A stretch of DNA of 64,000 nucleotides from Sphingomonadales bacterium. Its GTDB lineage: Bacteria; Pseudomonadota; Alphaproteobacteria; Sphingomonadales; Sphingomonadaceae. The DNA is taken from NCBI GenBank assembly GCA_025351405.1, contig JANXVZ010000026.1, positions 1 to 64,000 of the forward strand, in the 5' to 3' direction. The notes beneath the pieces are model-generated. The model was not told the DNA's origin. It saw only the letters and a program-made list of their open reading frames with translations, and made no database searches. Below are positions 23,713 to 32,991 of this stretch, in pieces. How positions within the stretch are numbered: position 1 is the first letter of the stretch; every line of letters starts with the position of its first letter. Position numbers and translations under genes: made by a program.

Positions 23713-26253
23713 CTAGAATTTGAACCCGGCTTCCACGCCGATGATGCGGCGTCCGCCCGGCGAAATGAACGACCCGCCGAACTCGATCGCCGGGATGACT
23801 TCGTTGAGATACTTGCGATCGAACAAATTGTTGGCAAATCCGGTCAACGACCAGGTGTCACCCTCCAGCCCGACGCGCAGATTGGCGACGGCGAACGCCT
23901 TGCGCTGGGTCACGACATAGTTGGCATTGCCGACGAACGCTGGCAGCGCCAGTGCCGAGATTGGCAAGAGGCCGGAAAAGATCGTCGGTGCGGACTGGTC
24001 CTGGACCGAATGGAACCAGGTCGGTCCGGTGATGCGGTAATCGGCGCGGATGGTACCGCGGATGGCATCGGTAATCGGCACCACGACCTGGGTGCCGAGG
24101 TTGATGGTGTAGTCGGCGGTGTAAGGTGATTTGTTGCCCACGGTGCCGGGACGCGACGCGTTCTTCTTGATCTTGCTGTCGGTGATGTTGCCCGATCCGA
24201 ACACGGTCCAGCCATCGACGATGCGGGCGTTGACGTTCAGCTCGCCACCCCAGAGATCGACGCGATCGATGTTGGAAACGACCCGCAACAGCCCGAAACC
24301 GCCGACGAAAAACTCGAAGAACTGCATGTCGCGGACTTCGGTGTAATAGCCGGCGAGGTCAAAGCTGACGCGCTTGTCGAACAGCGATCCCTTGATGCCG
24401 GCTTCGAAGGCGCTCGAACGCTCCTTGCGATACTGGTCGTTGATGGTCACGCCGGCATTGATCGTACCGGGCGTAACGCCATCGTTGAAGGCGGTGTCGA
24501 CGGTGGCCTTGGAGCCCTGGTTGTTGAAGCCGCCGGATTTGAAGCCGACGCCCCAGTTGGCATATAGCACGGCGGATTCGGCCGCCTTGTAGCTGAGCGT
24601 CAATTTGGGTTCGAGCTGCTTGAAGGTGGCATTCTTGTCCGGGATGGCCCCGAGCGTCTGGCCGGGGTTGATCGGCCCGCCGGTGATCGGGTCGATCGCC
24701 ACCGGCACCGCGTTGTGGTCCTTGCGCGCTTCGATGTCATAGCGCAGCGCCAGGCCGGCGCTGAAACCGTTGTCGGCCTTGTAGTCGACCGCGCCGAAGC
24801 CGGCATAGACGTTGGTGGTGAAGCGATCGGCGAGCAACAGCGATGTCGGGTTGCTGCTGGACGGGCCATTGTAAAGGTCGGGCGAGACGCCCTGGCCAAG
24901 GTCGGCGCCCAGGCTGACGCCGGTGTCCCGCTTGATGTTGAGATAATAGGCGCCGAGCTGCCAGGTCAATGGCCCGCCATTGTTCGATGCCAGGCGGACT
25001 TCAGTCGAAAAGTCCTTCTGGTTGCGGACCTGGAGCTGCGTGCCATCGCACGTCGTCGGTGAATAGGCGCCGAAGGTCGAGCCATTCGCCGGCGCGAAGA
25101 TGAACGGCACCGGCGTTGCACCGATGAAGGTCGGTGCGTTGAGCGGGTAGCCGGTCAGCGCCGCCGTCGTGGCGAAACATTTGGCGGAGGCAGCCTGGGA
25201 CGCGGCACTGGCACCGGGGAAGGTGTAGCGCGCGAAATCGGCCGATGTGCCATCGGCGGTCAGGCTTTGCTTGACGTCGCTGTAGAGCGCCCAGGCGCTG
25301 AGCTTCACACCGTCGAAGTCATGATCGAGCTTTGCCGAAAACTCGACCGTGCGCTGGTCGTTGGTAGGGCGGATGTTCGAATAATAGCGGAAGTTGTGGT
25401 CGTTGACGTTTTCATAGAACGCCGGGTTGACGGCGGCGAAGTTCGGCAGCGCAAAGGCGGCGTTGAAATTGATCGATGCGCCCGACAGCTTTTCATACCG
25501 CGCCTTGACGTCGAGAGTGGTCTTGTCGTCGATATGCGCAAAGATGCGGCCATCGATACTGCCGGATTGCTGATCATCGACAACGTGCGCGTTGAGGAAC
25601 TCGTTGCGGTAGAAACCGTCGGTGGTGCGATAATTGCCCGATAGCACGAAGCCGATGGTCGGCGTTATCGGCCCCGCGACATAGCCGGAAACTTCGCCGG
25701 TCTTGTGCTCGCCATAGCTGGCCTTGATGGCGCCTTCGAGGCGGTCGCCCGGCTTCACCGTGCTGACGACAATGGCACCTGCGGCGGCGTTGCGGCCGTA
25801 CAGTGCGCCTTGCGGACCCTTGAGCACCTCGATCTGGCGCAGCGAGCCCTGGTTCTGGTTCAACTGTGCCGTACTGGTCTTGAGGATGCCATCGACGACC
25901 AGCGCCACCGAGCTTTCCGCGTCGCGGGCGCCATTGATGCCGCGGATGTTGATCTGGGTGTCGCCAGCCTCGGCGGTGCCGGTGACGATGGTGACGCCGG
26001 GGGTGAGCTGCAGGAAGTCCTGGGCGCGCGTCACGCCGGTCCGCGCCAGCGTTTCCGACGTCAGCACCGTCACCGATGCCGGTACGTCGATCAATCGTTC
26101 GGTCTGCCGGCGTGCCGTGACGAGAATTTCGCCTTCGCCGGCGTCGGCGGCAGCGGTCGACGAAGCAGCCGCGGTTTGCGCCCGGGTCGGCGCCGCGATC
26201 CCGGCAGCCAGCGCCGCAACACCGACAACGCCCAGCAGATCGATCGTGCGCAT
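23713..26253 (-). CDS. TonB-dependent receptor of the GntR-regulated cluster
   Basis: An 846-residue outer-membrane TonB-dependent receptor. It has a signal peptide (ending APTRAQ), a TonB-box-like GEGEILVTARRQTERLID, a plug (LQLTPGVTIVTGTAEAGDTQ, INIRGINGARDAESSVALVVDG, VLKGPQGALYGRNAAAGAI) and a barrel ending in GRRIIGVEAGFKF with the C-terminal Phe needed for outer-membrane insertion. The palindrome TTGTATACAA lies 58 bases before its start and recurs in front of the catabolic operon beyond the GntR gene. I infer that it imports the substrate of that pathway. It is not preceded by a Fur-like box, so iron uptake is less likely. Confidence 0.9.
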   Translation of the reverse strand: MRTIDLLGVVGVAALAAGIAAPTRAQTAAASSTAAADAGEGEILVTARRQTERLIDVPASVTVLTSETLARTGVTRAQDFLQLTPGVTIVTGTAEAGDTQINIRGINGARDAESSVALVVDGILKTSTAQLNQNQGSLRQIEVLKGPQGALYGRNAAAGAIVVSTVKPGDRLEGAIKASYGEHKTGEVSGYVAGPITPTIGFVLSGNYRTTDGFYRNEFLNAHVVDDQQSGSIDGRIFAHIDDKTTLDVKARYEKLSGASINFNAAFALPNFAAVNPAFYENVNDHNFRYYSNIRPTNDQRTVEFSAKLDHDFDGVKLSAWALYSDVKQSLTADGTSADFARYTFPGASAASQAASAKCFATTAALTGYPLNAPTFIGATPVPFIFAPANGSTFGAYSPTTCDGTQLQVRNQKDFSTEVRLASNNGGPLTWQLGAYYLNIKRDTGVSLGADLGQGVSPDLYNGPSSSNPTSLLLADRFTTNVYAGFGAVDYKADNGFSAGLALRYDIEARKDHNAVPVAIDPITGGPINPGQTLGAIPDKNATFKQLEPKLTLSYKAAESAVLYANWGVGFKSGGFNNQGSKATVDTAFNDGVTPGTINAGVTINDQYRKERSSAFEAGIKGSLFDKRVSFDLAGYYTEVRDMQFFEFFVGGFGLLRVVSNIDRVDLWGGELNVNARIVDGWTVFGSGNITDSKIKKNASRPGTVGNKSPYTADYTINLGTQVVVPITDAIRGTIRADYRITGPTWFHSVQDQSAPTIFSGLLPISALALPAFVGNANYVVTQRKAFAVANLRVGLEGDTWSLTGFANNLFDRKYLNEVIPAIEFGGSFISPGGRRIIGVEAGFKF

Positions 26254-26310
26254 ATTAACCCCCGAAGATTTCCCCGCCGCAATTCCCTGCGGCCCTGATG
26301 GCTGAAACTA

Positions 26311-26320
26311 TTGTATACAA
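26311..26320. promoter_or_regulatory. GntR-type operator TTGTATACAA (receptor promoter)
   Basis: The perfect 10-bp palindrome TTGTATACAA lies in the 292-base divergent gap between the TonB receptor (start 26253) and the GntR gene (start 26546). It has the TnGTnnnACnA-like form bound by FadR-subfamily GntR regulators. The same core is at 28008-28017. The rest of this gap shows nothing else convincing. Confidence 0.7.
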
Positions 26321-26545
26321 ATATGGGTGGTCAAGCCTTCCAACGCCGCTGCAATGCGTTTAGGTCCGGAGGTGAAACCTTTGTGCAACAGCTTGACGGC
26401 GCATTGTTGCGGCATGCCGGCGACTTGGAGACGGCATGGCGATTGCGACGACGGCATCATCTTGTATCGCGGCCGCTGACACGCGACAGCATCGGCCGAT
26501 CGGAAAACGCTCCGGGTTGAGCGACTTGGGAGAGAGGCGACAATC

Positions 26546-27193
26546 ATGTCAAAGGCTGCCGATCACGCCTACGCCGAGATACGCAGCCTGATCCTTTCGG
26601 GCGATGCGCCCCCCGGCGCGCCGCTGACGGAGGAGGCGCTCGCCGACATTTGCGGCGTTTCGCGCACGCCGGTTCGGGAGGCGCTGCGCCGGCTGGAATC
26701 GGAACTGTATGTCGTGCGATCGGATTCGCAGCGGCTGTTCGTCGCCGACTGGAGCCGTGACGACCTGGCCGAAATGTTTACCCTGCGCGCCATGCTGGAA
26801 GCCCATGCCGCGGCGCGCGCCGCCGTCCGCATCGATCCGGCCGGCATGGAAGCCATCGCCGCCTGCAATGCCCGCATCGCCTCGGCGGTTGCCGGGCCAA
26901 CGCCCGAAGTCGGTGCCTTCCTTTCGGAAAACCGCCGCTTCCACGAAATCGTCATTGCCGCCGCAGCCTCCCCCCGGCTCGCATCGATGCTGGCAGCACT
27001 GGTCGAGCAGCCGGTGGTGCGCCGCACGGCCGCCCGCTATGGCAAGGATGAACTCAGCCGGTCGGTCCACGAGCACGGCGAACTCATCAAGGCCTTTGCG
27101 GCGCGCGATCCGGAATGGGCGCGTGCGGTAATGACCGGCCACATTCGCCGGGCATTCCACGCCTTCAGTGCCGCCGCGCCGTTGAGCGTGTGA
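26546..27193 (+). CDS. GntR family regulator, FadR/FCD type
   Basis: A 215-residue transcription regulator. The N-terminal winged helix has AYAEIRSLILSGDAPPGAP and the recognition region LADICGVSRTPVREALRRLE; the C-terminal FCD domain (about 80-205) has the helical pattern with metal-ligand candidates, Asp in SRDDLAEMF, His in ENRRFHEIVI and SVHEHGELIKAF, and GHIRRAFHAF. FCD regulators release DNA when a small acid-type ligand binds. Palindromes TTGTATACAA lie upstream of the divergent TonB receptor and of the HMG-CoA-lyase-like operon, so it probably controls both. No copy lies right at its own start. Confidence 0.92.
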   Translation: MSKAADHAYAEIRSLILSGDAPPGAPLTEEALADICGVSRTPVREALRRLESELYVVRSDSQRLFVADWSRDDLAEMFTLRAMLEAHAAARAAVRIDPAGMEAIAACNARIASAVAGPTPEVGAFLSENRRFHEIVIAAAASPRLASMLAALVEQPVVRRTAARYGKDELSRSVHEHGELIKAFAARDPEWARAVMTGHIRRAFHAFSAAAPLSV

Positions 27194-27214
27194 GGCCGGC
27201 GGCGGCGGCCATCG

Positions 27215-27850
27215 TCAACGTGCGCTCAAATACGCCATCGCTTGCGCTTCGTTGAGCAGCTCTGCCGTCTTGGCGGCAAGGTCGAACAGATTGGCGGCGT
27301 GGACGCCGGCGTCGCGGTCGCCCACGGCATCGGTCACCACCAGCGGGACAAAGCCGTGGCACAGCGCATCGACGGCGCTGGCGCGGACACAGCCCGACGT
27401 CGAAAGGCCGGCGATGACGATCGTATCGATGCCGCGCGCGTGCAAGTCGGCCGCCAGGGCGGTGCCGAAAAACGCACTGGGATAATGTTTGGTGATCACC
27501 TCGTCGCCGGACAGTGGGCTGAGCTCGACGGTGAAATCTCCCAGTGGATTACCGGTCTCGAAACATTTCAAGGCAGCGATCTTGCGGTAGAAAATGCCGC
27601 CTTCGATACCGCCGGGTGAATATTCGACACGCGTGAAAATGACCGGGACGCCGGCAGCGCGGGCGGCGGCATGGAGGCGTGCGGCGCTGGCGCGGGCGCT
27701 TTCGACGCCGGCATACAAGGGTGAGGTGGGTTCGAAATAGGCTCTCGCAAAGTCGATGAGCAGCAGCGCCGGGTGGTTGCCGGGGGCCAAAGTCGCGCCA
27801 AAGCCTGCGCCGGCATAGTCGGCATCACGATCGTCAGCAGGCCTGGTCAC
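27215..27850 (-). CDS. Isochorismatase-family hydrolase, N-carbamoylsarcosine-amidase-like
   Basis: A 211-residue cysteine hydrolase of the isochorismatase superfamily. The triad is visible: Asp in PALLLIDFARAYFEP, Lys in DEVITKHYPSAFFGT and Cys in AGLSTSGCVRASAVDAL, followed by GFVPLVVTDAVGDR. The TSGCVRA...VGDR form is that of N-carbamoylsarcosine amidohydrolase and related amidases, rather than isochorismatase itself. It is divergent from the HMG-CoA-lyase-like gene, with the operator palindrome in the gap. N-carbamoylsarcosine amidases work after HyuAB-type N-methylhydantoinases in creatinine breakdown, and HyuAB-like genes are nearby, so amide or carbamoyl hydrolysis in the same pathway is plausible. 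Confidence 0.88.
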   Translation of the reverse strand: MTRPADDRDADYAGAGFGATLAPGNHPALLLIDFARAYFEPTSPLYAGVESARASAARLHAAARAAGVPVIFTRVEYSPGGIEGGIFYRKIAALKCFETGNPLGDFTVELSPLSGDEVITKHYPSAFFGTALAADLHARGIDTIVIAGLSTSGCVRASAVDALCHGFVPLVVTDAVGDRDAGVHAANLFDLAAKTAELLNEAQAMAYLSAR

Positions 27851-28004
27851 GGGCGGGCTCCAAAGCTGTCGCTGGGTTTCGTCGGTGCAAAGCGAGAAAG
27901 TCGGGCGTTTCGACCGCCGCTTTCGCCGCAGAATGTCCTATATTGGTCGCCCACACGCTTTTCGGCATCATCCCCATGCCGCGACCCTATACAATGCCGA
28001 GGCT

Positions 28005-28020
28005 ATTTTGTATACAAAAT
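28005..28020. promoter_or_regulatory. GntR-type operator ATTTTGTATACAAAAT (operon promoter)
   Basis: A perfect 16-bp palindrome with the core TTGTATACAA, ending two bases before the ATG at 28023. A half-site TATACAA lies at 27989-27995. Its overlap with the translation start suggests either direct blocking of the promoter or a leaderless message. The same core precedes the TonB receptor. Confidence 0.8.
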
Positions 28021-28022
28021 CC

Positions 28023-28988
28023 ATGTTTGATTCCGGCACCATCGAAATCGTCGAGGTCTCCCCCCGGGATGGCTTGCAGAATGAAAAGGGTTATGTCGAG
28101 ACCGCCGACAAGCTGGCGCTGATCGATCGCCTGATCGGCATAGGGGCTCGGCGCATCGAGGTTGCCAGCTTCGTCAATCCGCGCCGGGTGCCGCAGATGG
28201 CCGACGCCGAGGCCGTGGTTGCCGGCCTGCGCGATGTTGCTGGCGTGCGCTACATCGGCCTTTGCCTCAACGAACGCGGCGTCGACCGGGCGATCGCCAG
28301 CCGCGATGGGGGCGCGCGCGGGCTCGATGAAGCCGGCTGCGTCCTTGTCGCCACCGATGGCTTCGGCATCGTCAACCAGGGCCAGACGGTCGCCGACGGC
28401 ATTGCCGCCAACACCGTGATGATCGCCAAGGCCCGGGCAGCGGGGCTGTTCGCGCAGGTCACCATCTCGGCCGCGTTCGGCTGCCCCTATGAAGGGCATG
28501 TCCCGCCCGAACGCATTGTGGAACTCGCCAGCCGAATGGCAGAGGCGGGCGCGCAGGAGATCGCGCTGGCCGACACCATCGGCGTCGCGGTGCCGGCGCA
28601 GGTCGGCGATCTTGTCGCCGCCGTGATGGCGAAGATCGGCGATATCCCGATTCGGCTCCACCTCCACGATACCCGCGGCCTTGCCCCGGCCAATGCCTGG
28701 GCGGGTTACGAAGCCGGCTGCCGGATTTTCGATTCGGCGCTGGGCGGCCTCGGCGGTTGCCCGTTCGCGCCCGGAGCGGCGGGCAATGTCGGCACCGAGG
28801 AGCTGGTCTACCTGTTCGCCCGGTCGGGCATCGTCAGCGGCTATGACCTCGACAAGGCGGTGGAAGCCAACCGCTGGTTCGCCGGCATCATGGGCCGTGA
28901 ATTGCCCAGCCGCGTCGGCAAGGCCGGGGATTTCATCGTCAAGGGGGCCAGGGTGGCCGGGGCAAATGTCGAGGGGGATTTCGGTTGA
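28023..28988 (+). CDS. HMG-CoA-lyase-like aldolase
   Basis: A 321-residue TIM-barrel lyase of the hydroxymethylglutaryl-CoA lyase family, which cleaves 3-hydroxy-3-methyl acyl-CoAs by a retro-aldol step to acetyl-CoA plus a keto product. Catalytic features are present: Arg15 and Asp16 in EVSPRDGLQNE, metal ligands His213 and His215 in LHLHDTRG, and the reactive Cys246 in GLGGCPFAPGAAGN. The ATG at 28023 directly follows the operator; there is no clear ribosome site, so leaderless translation is possible. The stop overlaps the TTG start of the next gene. The true acyl-CoA substrate is unknown, and a leucine-degradation role is unlikely in this context. Confidence 0.9.
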   Translation: MFDSGTIEIVEVSPRDGLQNEKGYVETADKLALIDRLIGIGARRIEVASFVNPRRVPQMADAEAVVAGLRDVAGVRYIGLCLNERGVDRAIASRDGGARGLDEAGCVLVATDGFGIVNQGQTVADGIAANTVMIAKARAAGLFAQVTISAAFGCPYEGHVPPERIVELASRMAEAGAQEIALADTIGVAVPAQVGDLVAAVMAKIGDIPIRLHLHDTRGLAPANAWAGYEAGCRIFDSALGGLGGCPFAPGAAGNVGTEELVYLFARSGIVSGYDLDKAVEANRWFAGIMGRELPSRVGKAGDFIVKGARVAGANVEGDFG

Positions 28989-31021
28989 GCTACAGACTGG
29001 GCGTCGATGTCGGCGGCACATTCACCGACCTGCTGGTCATCGACGAAGCCACCGGCCGGACCTTTCGCGACAAGGTGCCGAGCACCCCGCACGACCCGTC
29101 GGAGGCGGTCATTGCCGGGGCGCGGCAGTTGTGCGGCCGGGCTGGGATCGAACCGCACGAACTGGCGCTGTTCCTCCACGGCACGACGGTCGCCACCAAC
29201 GCCGTCCTCGAACACAAGATCGCCCGGGTCGGGCTGATCACGACGGAGGGTTATCGCCACATATTGCAGATTGCGCGGTCGCTGGTGCCCGGTGGCCTCG
29301 CCGCCTGGATCGTCTGGCCCAAGCCCGAACCGATGGCGCCGCTGGAGGCGACGATCGAGGCGCCGGAGCGCATCGGCGCCGATGGTATCGTCGTGCGGCC
29401 GCTCGACGAAGCCCAGTTGCGGCTGAACCTTAAGCGCCTCGCCGACGAAAAGGTCGAGGCGATCACCGTCTGCCTGATCAACAGCTATATGAACGACGTC
29501 CATGAACGCCGCGTCGCCGAGATCTGCGCCGAGGAACTGCCCGGCATCCCCGTCAGTCTTTCGGCCGATATCCTGCCCGAAATGCAGGAATATGAGCGGG
29601 CGTTGACGACGGTCGCAAACAGCGCGGTGCGGCCGACGGTGTCGCGCTATGTCGGCAATCTCGAGCGCGAACTGGCGGGCTGGGGCACCAACGCCAAGCT
29701 CAGCCTGCTGCGCTCCGACGGCGGGCTGATGTCGGCGGAAAAGAGCCGCAATGCGCCGGTGAACCTGTTGATGTCAGGTCCCGCAGGCGGTGTTGCCGGG
29801 GCGGTGTGGATCGCGAAAAACAGCGGCCACCCCAATGTGCTGACGCTCGATATGGGCGGCACCTCGACCGATGTCGCGCTGATCGAGAATTACCAGGCGC
29901 GGTTGCGGCGCGAGACCAGCGTCGGGCACCTGACCGTCCGCGCCTCGTCGCTCGATGTGAAGACCGTCGGCGCCGGCGGCGGCTCGATCGCCAGCGTGCC
30001 GGAATTGACCAAGGCGCTGCGGGTGGGTCCGCAGTCGGCGGGCGCGGTGCCGGGGCCGGCCGCCTATGGCCGCGGCGGCGTGCTGCCGACCGTTACCGAC
30101 GCCAATGTCGTCCTCGGCTATTTGCCCGAAAATTTGCTCGGCGGCACCTTCAAGCTCGACCGCGAGGCCGCCGAGCGCAGTGTGCAGACGGTCGCCGATG
30201 CGCTCGGGTTGAGCCTGATGGAAGCCGCCGCCGGCATCGTCGCCATCGTCAACGAGACGATGTACGGCGCGCTGCGGCTGGTTTCGATCAGCCAGGGTTA
30301 TGATCCGCGCGATTTCGCCTTGATGGCGTTCGGCGGCGCCGGGCCGCTGCATGGCAATGCGATGGGAATGCTGATGGGGTCGTGGCCGGTCATCATCCCG
30401 CCGTCGCCGGGCGTGCTCTGTGCCTATGGCGATGCGACGACGCGGCTGCGGGTCGATGCCCAGCGCAGCTTCAACAAGCTGGTCACCCACACCGACGACG
30501 GCGAAGTTGCCGCGATCATCGCCGAGCTGGCAGCGCAGGTAACAGCCGAGCTGGAGGCCGAGGGCGTTCCCGCCGCAGACCAGGACCTGCAGTTCGAAAT
30601 CGACGTGCGCTATTCCGGCCAGGCCTTCGAAGTGCCGCTGACGATTGCGCCGGAGGCCGGTATCGCCGACCTGACCGCGCGCTTCGACGCCGAGCACAAA
30701 AGGCTGTTCACCTTCAACCTGTCGGTGCCGCAGGAACTGGTCAACATCCGCGTCGTGGCGCTCGGCAAGGCGGCCAATGTCGAGGCGCAGCGCATCCCCA
30801 GCGGCGACGGCAATCCGATTGCGGCGAAGCTGCGCGATCACGAGGTGTGGATGGACGGGGCCGTGCGGGCCGGGGTGCTCTATGATCGGGCCCTGTTGCG
30901 CGCCGGTGATCGCATTCCAGGGCCGGCGGTGGTCACCGAGATGGATTCGACGACGCTGATTCATCTGGGGCACACGGCGCTGGTCGATGATTTCGGCAAC
31001 TTGCTGATCGAGCCGGCATGA
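28985..31021 (+). CDS. Hydantoinase/oxoprolinase A-type subunit (HyuA-like)
   Basis: A 678-residue ATP-binding subunit of the hydantoinase/oxoprolinase/acetone-carboxylase superfamily. The ASKHA nucleotide-binding fold is seen in GVDVGGTFTDLLVID, LFLHGTTVATNAVLEHK, SLLRSDGGLMSAE, LDMGGTSTDVAL and FGGAGPLHGNAM. The enzymes activate an amide, lactam or ketone carbonyl by phosphorylation. The start is TTG at 28985 (overlapping TTGA), matching the family N-terminus. HyuB follows after 68 bases. Relatives include N-methylhydantoinase, caprolactamase, 5-oxoprolinase and acetone or acetophenone carboxylase; sequence alone does not choose. Confidence 0.92.
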   Translation: MSYRLGVDVGGTFTDLLVIDEATGRTFRDKVPSTPHDPSEAVIAGARQLCGRAGIEPHELALFLHGTTVATNAVLEHKIARVGLITTEGYRHILQIARSLVPGGLAAWIVWPKPEPMAPLEATIEAPERIGADGIVVRPLDEAQLRLNLKRLADEKVEAITVCLINSYMNDVHERRVAEICAEELPGIPVSLSADILPEMQEYERALTTVANSAVRPTVSRYVGNLERELAGWGTNAKLSLLRSDGGLMSAEKSRNAPVNLLMSGPAGGVAGAVWIAKNSGHPNVLTLDMGGTSTDVALIENYQARLRRETSVGHLTVRASSLDVKTVGAGGGSIASVPELTKALRVGPQSAGAVPGPAAYGRGGVLPTVTDANVVLGYLPENLLGGTFKLDREAAERSVQTVADALGLSLMEAAAGIVAIVNETMYGALRLVSISQGYDPRDFALMAFGGAGPLHGNAMGMLMGSWPVIIPPSPGVLCAYGDATTRLRVDAQRSFNKLVTHTDDGEVAAIIAELAAQVTAELEAEGVPAADQDLQFEIDVRYSGQAFEVPLTIAPEAGIADLTARFDAEHKRLFTFNLSVPQELVNIRVVALGKAANVEAQRIPSGDGNPIAAKLRDHEVWMDGAVRAGVLYDRALLRAGDRIPGPAVVTEMDSTTLIHLGHTALVDDFGNLLIEPA

Positions 31022-31089
31022 GCGCGGCAGTCACCTACCTCTCCCGCACGGGGGAGCAAATCCTTCCCGACTATCCGAGGACCTGACCC

Positions 31090-32991
31090 ATGCCCGCCCG
31101 GATCATCGAAACCAACCCGTCGCCCTTTGCTGCAACGAAGATCGACCCCGTCACTCTCGACATCGTCGAGAATGCGCTGCGCAACGCCCGCATCGAGATG
31201 GATGCGACGCTTGTCCGCACCGCCATGTCGCCCGGCATCCGCGAGCAGGGTGACGCCTTTCCGCTTATCGCCGACCCCAAGGGACGGATGATCGTCGGCC
31301 AGTTCGGCAGCTTCATCGACGGCTTCCTGCGCGGCTTCGACGGCACAATCGAGGAGGGCGACATGATCCTGTTGTCCGACCCCTATAGCTGCGAAGGCGC
31401 CATCAGCCATTCGAACGACTGGCTGGTGCTGCTGCCGGTCTATCGCGGCGGGCGGCTGGTGGCCTGGACGGCGATGTTTGGCCACCAGAGCGATATCGGC
31501 GGCAAGGTGGCGGGCTCTATGCCGATCGACGCCCGCGCCATCTTCGAGGAAGGCGTTCGCATCCCGCCGGTCAAGATCTATGCCCGCGGCGAATACAACG
31601 CCGACCTTGTCCGCCTTATCATGCACCAGACGCGCAAGCCCGATTGGTGCGCCGCCGATTTGAACGCGCTGATCGCCGCCTGCCGGGTCGCCGCCCGCCG
31701 CGTCGAGGAAATGTGCGCGCGCTTTGGTGACGATGTCGTCGTCGCGGCGATGGAGGACCTGCTGGCGCGCAACCACCGCGCCATGAAGGCGTTGATCGCC
31801 ACCTCGGTATCGACCGACGCGGTCAGCTTTGAAGATTATATCTGCGACGATGGCGTCGGCTTCGGCCCCTACAAGATCAAGTGCACGATGAGCCGTGTCG
31901 GCGACAAGGTCATCCTCGATTTTGCCGGCACCGACCCGCAGTCCGATGCGTCGATCAACTTTTACCTCAACGAGAACATGTTCAAGATGTTCTTCGGCAT
32001 CTACATGATCATGGTCTTCGATCCGCAGATCATGTTCAACGATGGCTTCTACGACCTCATCGAGGTCAGGATCCCGCAGGGCTCGCTGCTGAAGCCCAAT
32101 TACCCCGCGGCGCTGTCGGGCCGCACCCATGCATTGGGGCGCATCTTCGACATTCTCGGCGGATTGCTGGGGCAGCGCACGCCCGAATTCCTCTGCGCCG
32201 CCGGCTTCTCGTCGTCACCGCATCTGATGTATTCGGGCCGCGACACCCGACCCGGCAAGGGCGGCGAATGGTTCCAGCTCTTCCAGATCGGCTTCGGCGG
32301 TATCCCCGGCAAGCCTTTCGGTGACGGCCCCGATGGTCACTCGTTGTGGCCGGGCTTCACCAACGTCCCCAATGAATTCCTCGAACGCTATTTCCCGCTG
32401 CGGATCGAACGCTATGAAGCGCTGCCGGACACCGGCGGCGCCGGCCTCAACCGCGGCGGCAACGGCATATTGATGAGCTATCGCTTCCTCGCGGCGGGCA
32501 CTGTTTCCATCCACGACGATCGCTGGTTCACCTATCCCTGGGGCGTAAACGGCGGCAACCCGGGGTCGCGGGCGAAGAAGGTGCTCGAAAGGCCCGACGG
32601 CACCCGCACCATCGTCGCCAACAAGCTCGACAGCCTCGCCGTCGAGGCGGACGACGTGCTGCACTTCATCACCTGGGGCGGCGGCGGCTGGGGCGACCCG
32701 CTGCAGCGCGACCCGGCGCTGGTGGGCAAGGAAATCCGGCAGGGGCTGGTCACATCGACCGGTGCCCGGGCCTATGGCGTCGTTGCCGATGCCGAAGGCC
32801 GCGTCGACGCCAATGCCACGATCGCCCTGCGCGCCGAAATGGCGGCGGCGCCAAAGGCCGCCAACGACCTGTTCAACTTCGGCGGCGACATCGAGGAGCT
32901 GCGCGCCAATTGCCTCGCCGAAACCGGGCTGCCGGCGCCCAAGCCGCCTGTCTGGCATGTCGTGGAGCCCCAGGCGGTGGCGGCCGAATGA
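31090..32991 (+). CDS. Hydantoinase/oxoprolinase B-type subunit (HyuB-like)
   Basis: A 633-residue partner of the HyuA-like subunit, carrying the second half of the active site. Family blocks are clear: PVTLDIVENALRNARIEMDA, FGSFIDGFLRGFDG, LLSDPYSCEGAISHSNDWLV, FGHQSDIGGKVAGSMP with the putative metal-binding His and Asp, DFAGTDPQSDASINFY and ITWGGGGWGDPLQRDP at the end. The C-terminal part (RYEALPDTGGAGLNRGGNG) is typical. The ATG is at 31090. The last codons overlap the CoA-transferase start (ATGA). Together the two subunits should hydrolyse or carboxylate the pathway's substrate with ATP. Confidence 0.92.
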   Translation: MPARIIETNPSPFAATKIDPVTLDIVENALRNARIEMDATLVRTAMSPGIREQGDAFPLIADPKGRMIVGQFGSFIDGFLRGFDGTIEEGDMILLSDPYSCEGAISHSNDWLVLLPVYRGGRLVAWTAMFGHQSDIGGKVAGSMPIDARAIFEEGVRIPPVKIYARGEYNADLVRLIMHQTRKPDWCAADLNALIAACRVAARRVEEMCARFGDDVVVAAMEDLLARNHRAMKALIATSVSTDAVSFEDYICDDGVGFGPYKIKCTMSRVGDKVILDFAGTDPQSDASINFYLNENMFKMFFGIYMIMVFDPQIMFNDGFYDLIEVRIPQGSLLKPNYPAALSGRTHALGRIFDILGGLLGQRTPEFLCAAGFSSSPHLMYSGRDTRPGKGGEWFQLFQIGFGGIPGKPFGDGPDGHSLWPGFTNVPNEFLERYFPLRIERYEALPDTGGAGLNRGGNGILMSYRFLAAGTVSIHDDRWFTYPWGVNGGNPGSRAKKVLERPDGTRTIVANKLDSLAVEADDVLHFITWGGGGWGDPLQRDPALVGKEIRQGLVTSTGARAYGVVADAEGRVDANATIALRAEMAAAPKAANDLFNFGGDIEELRANCLAETGLPAPKPPVWHVVEPQAVAAE

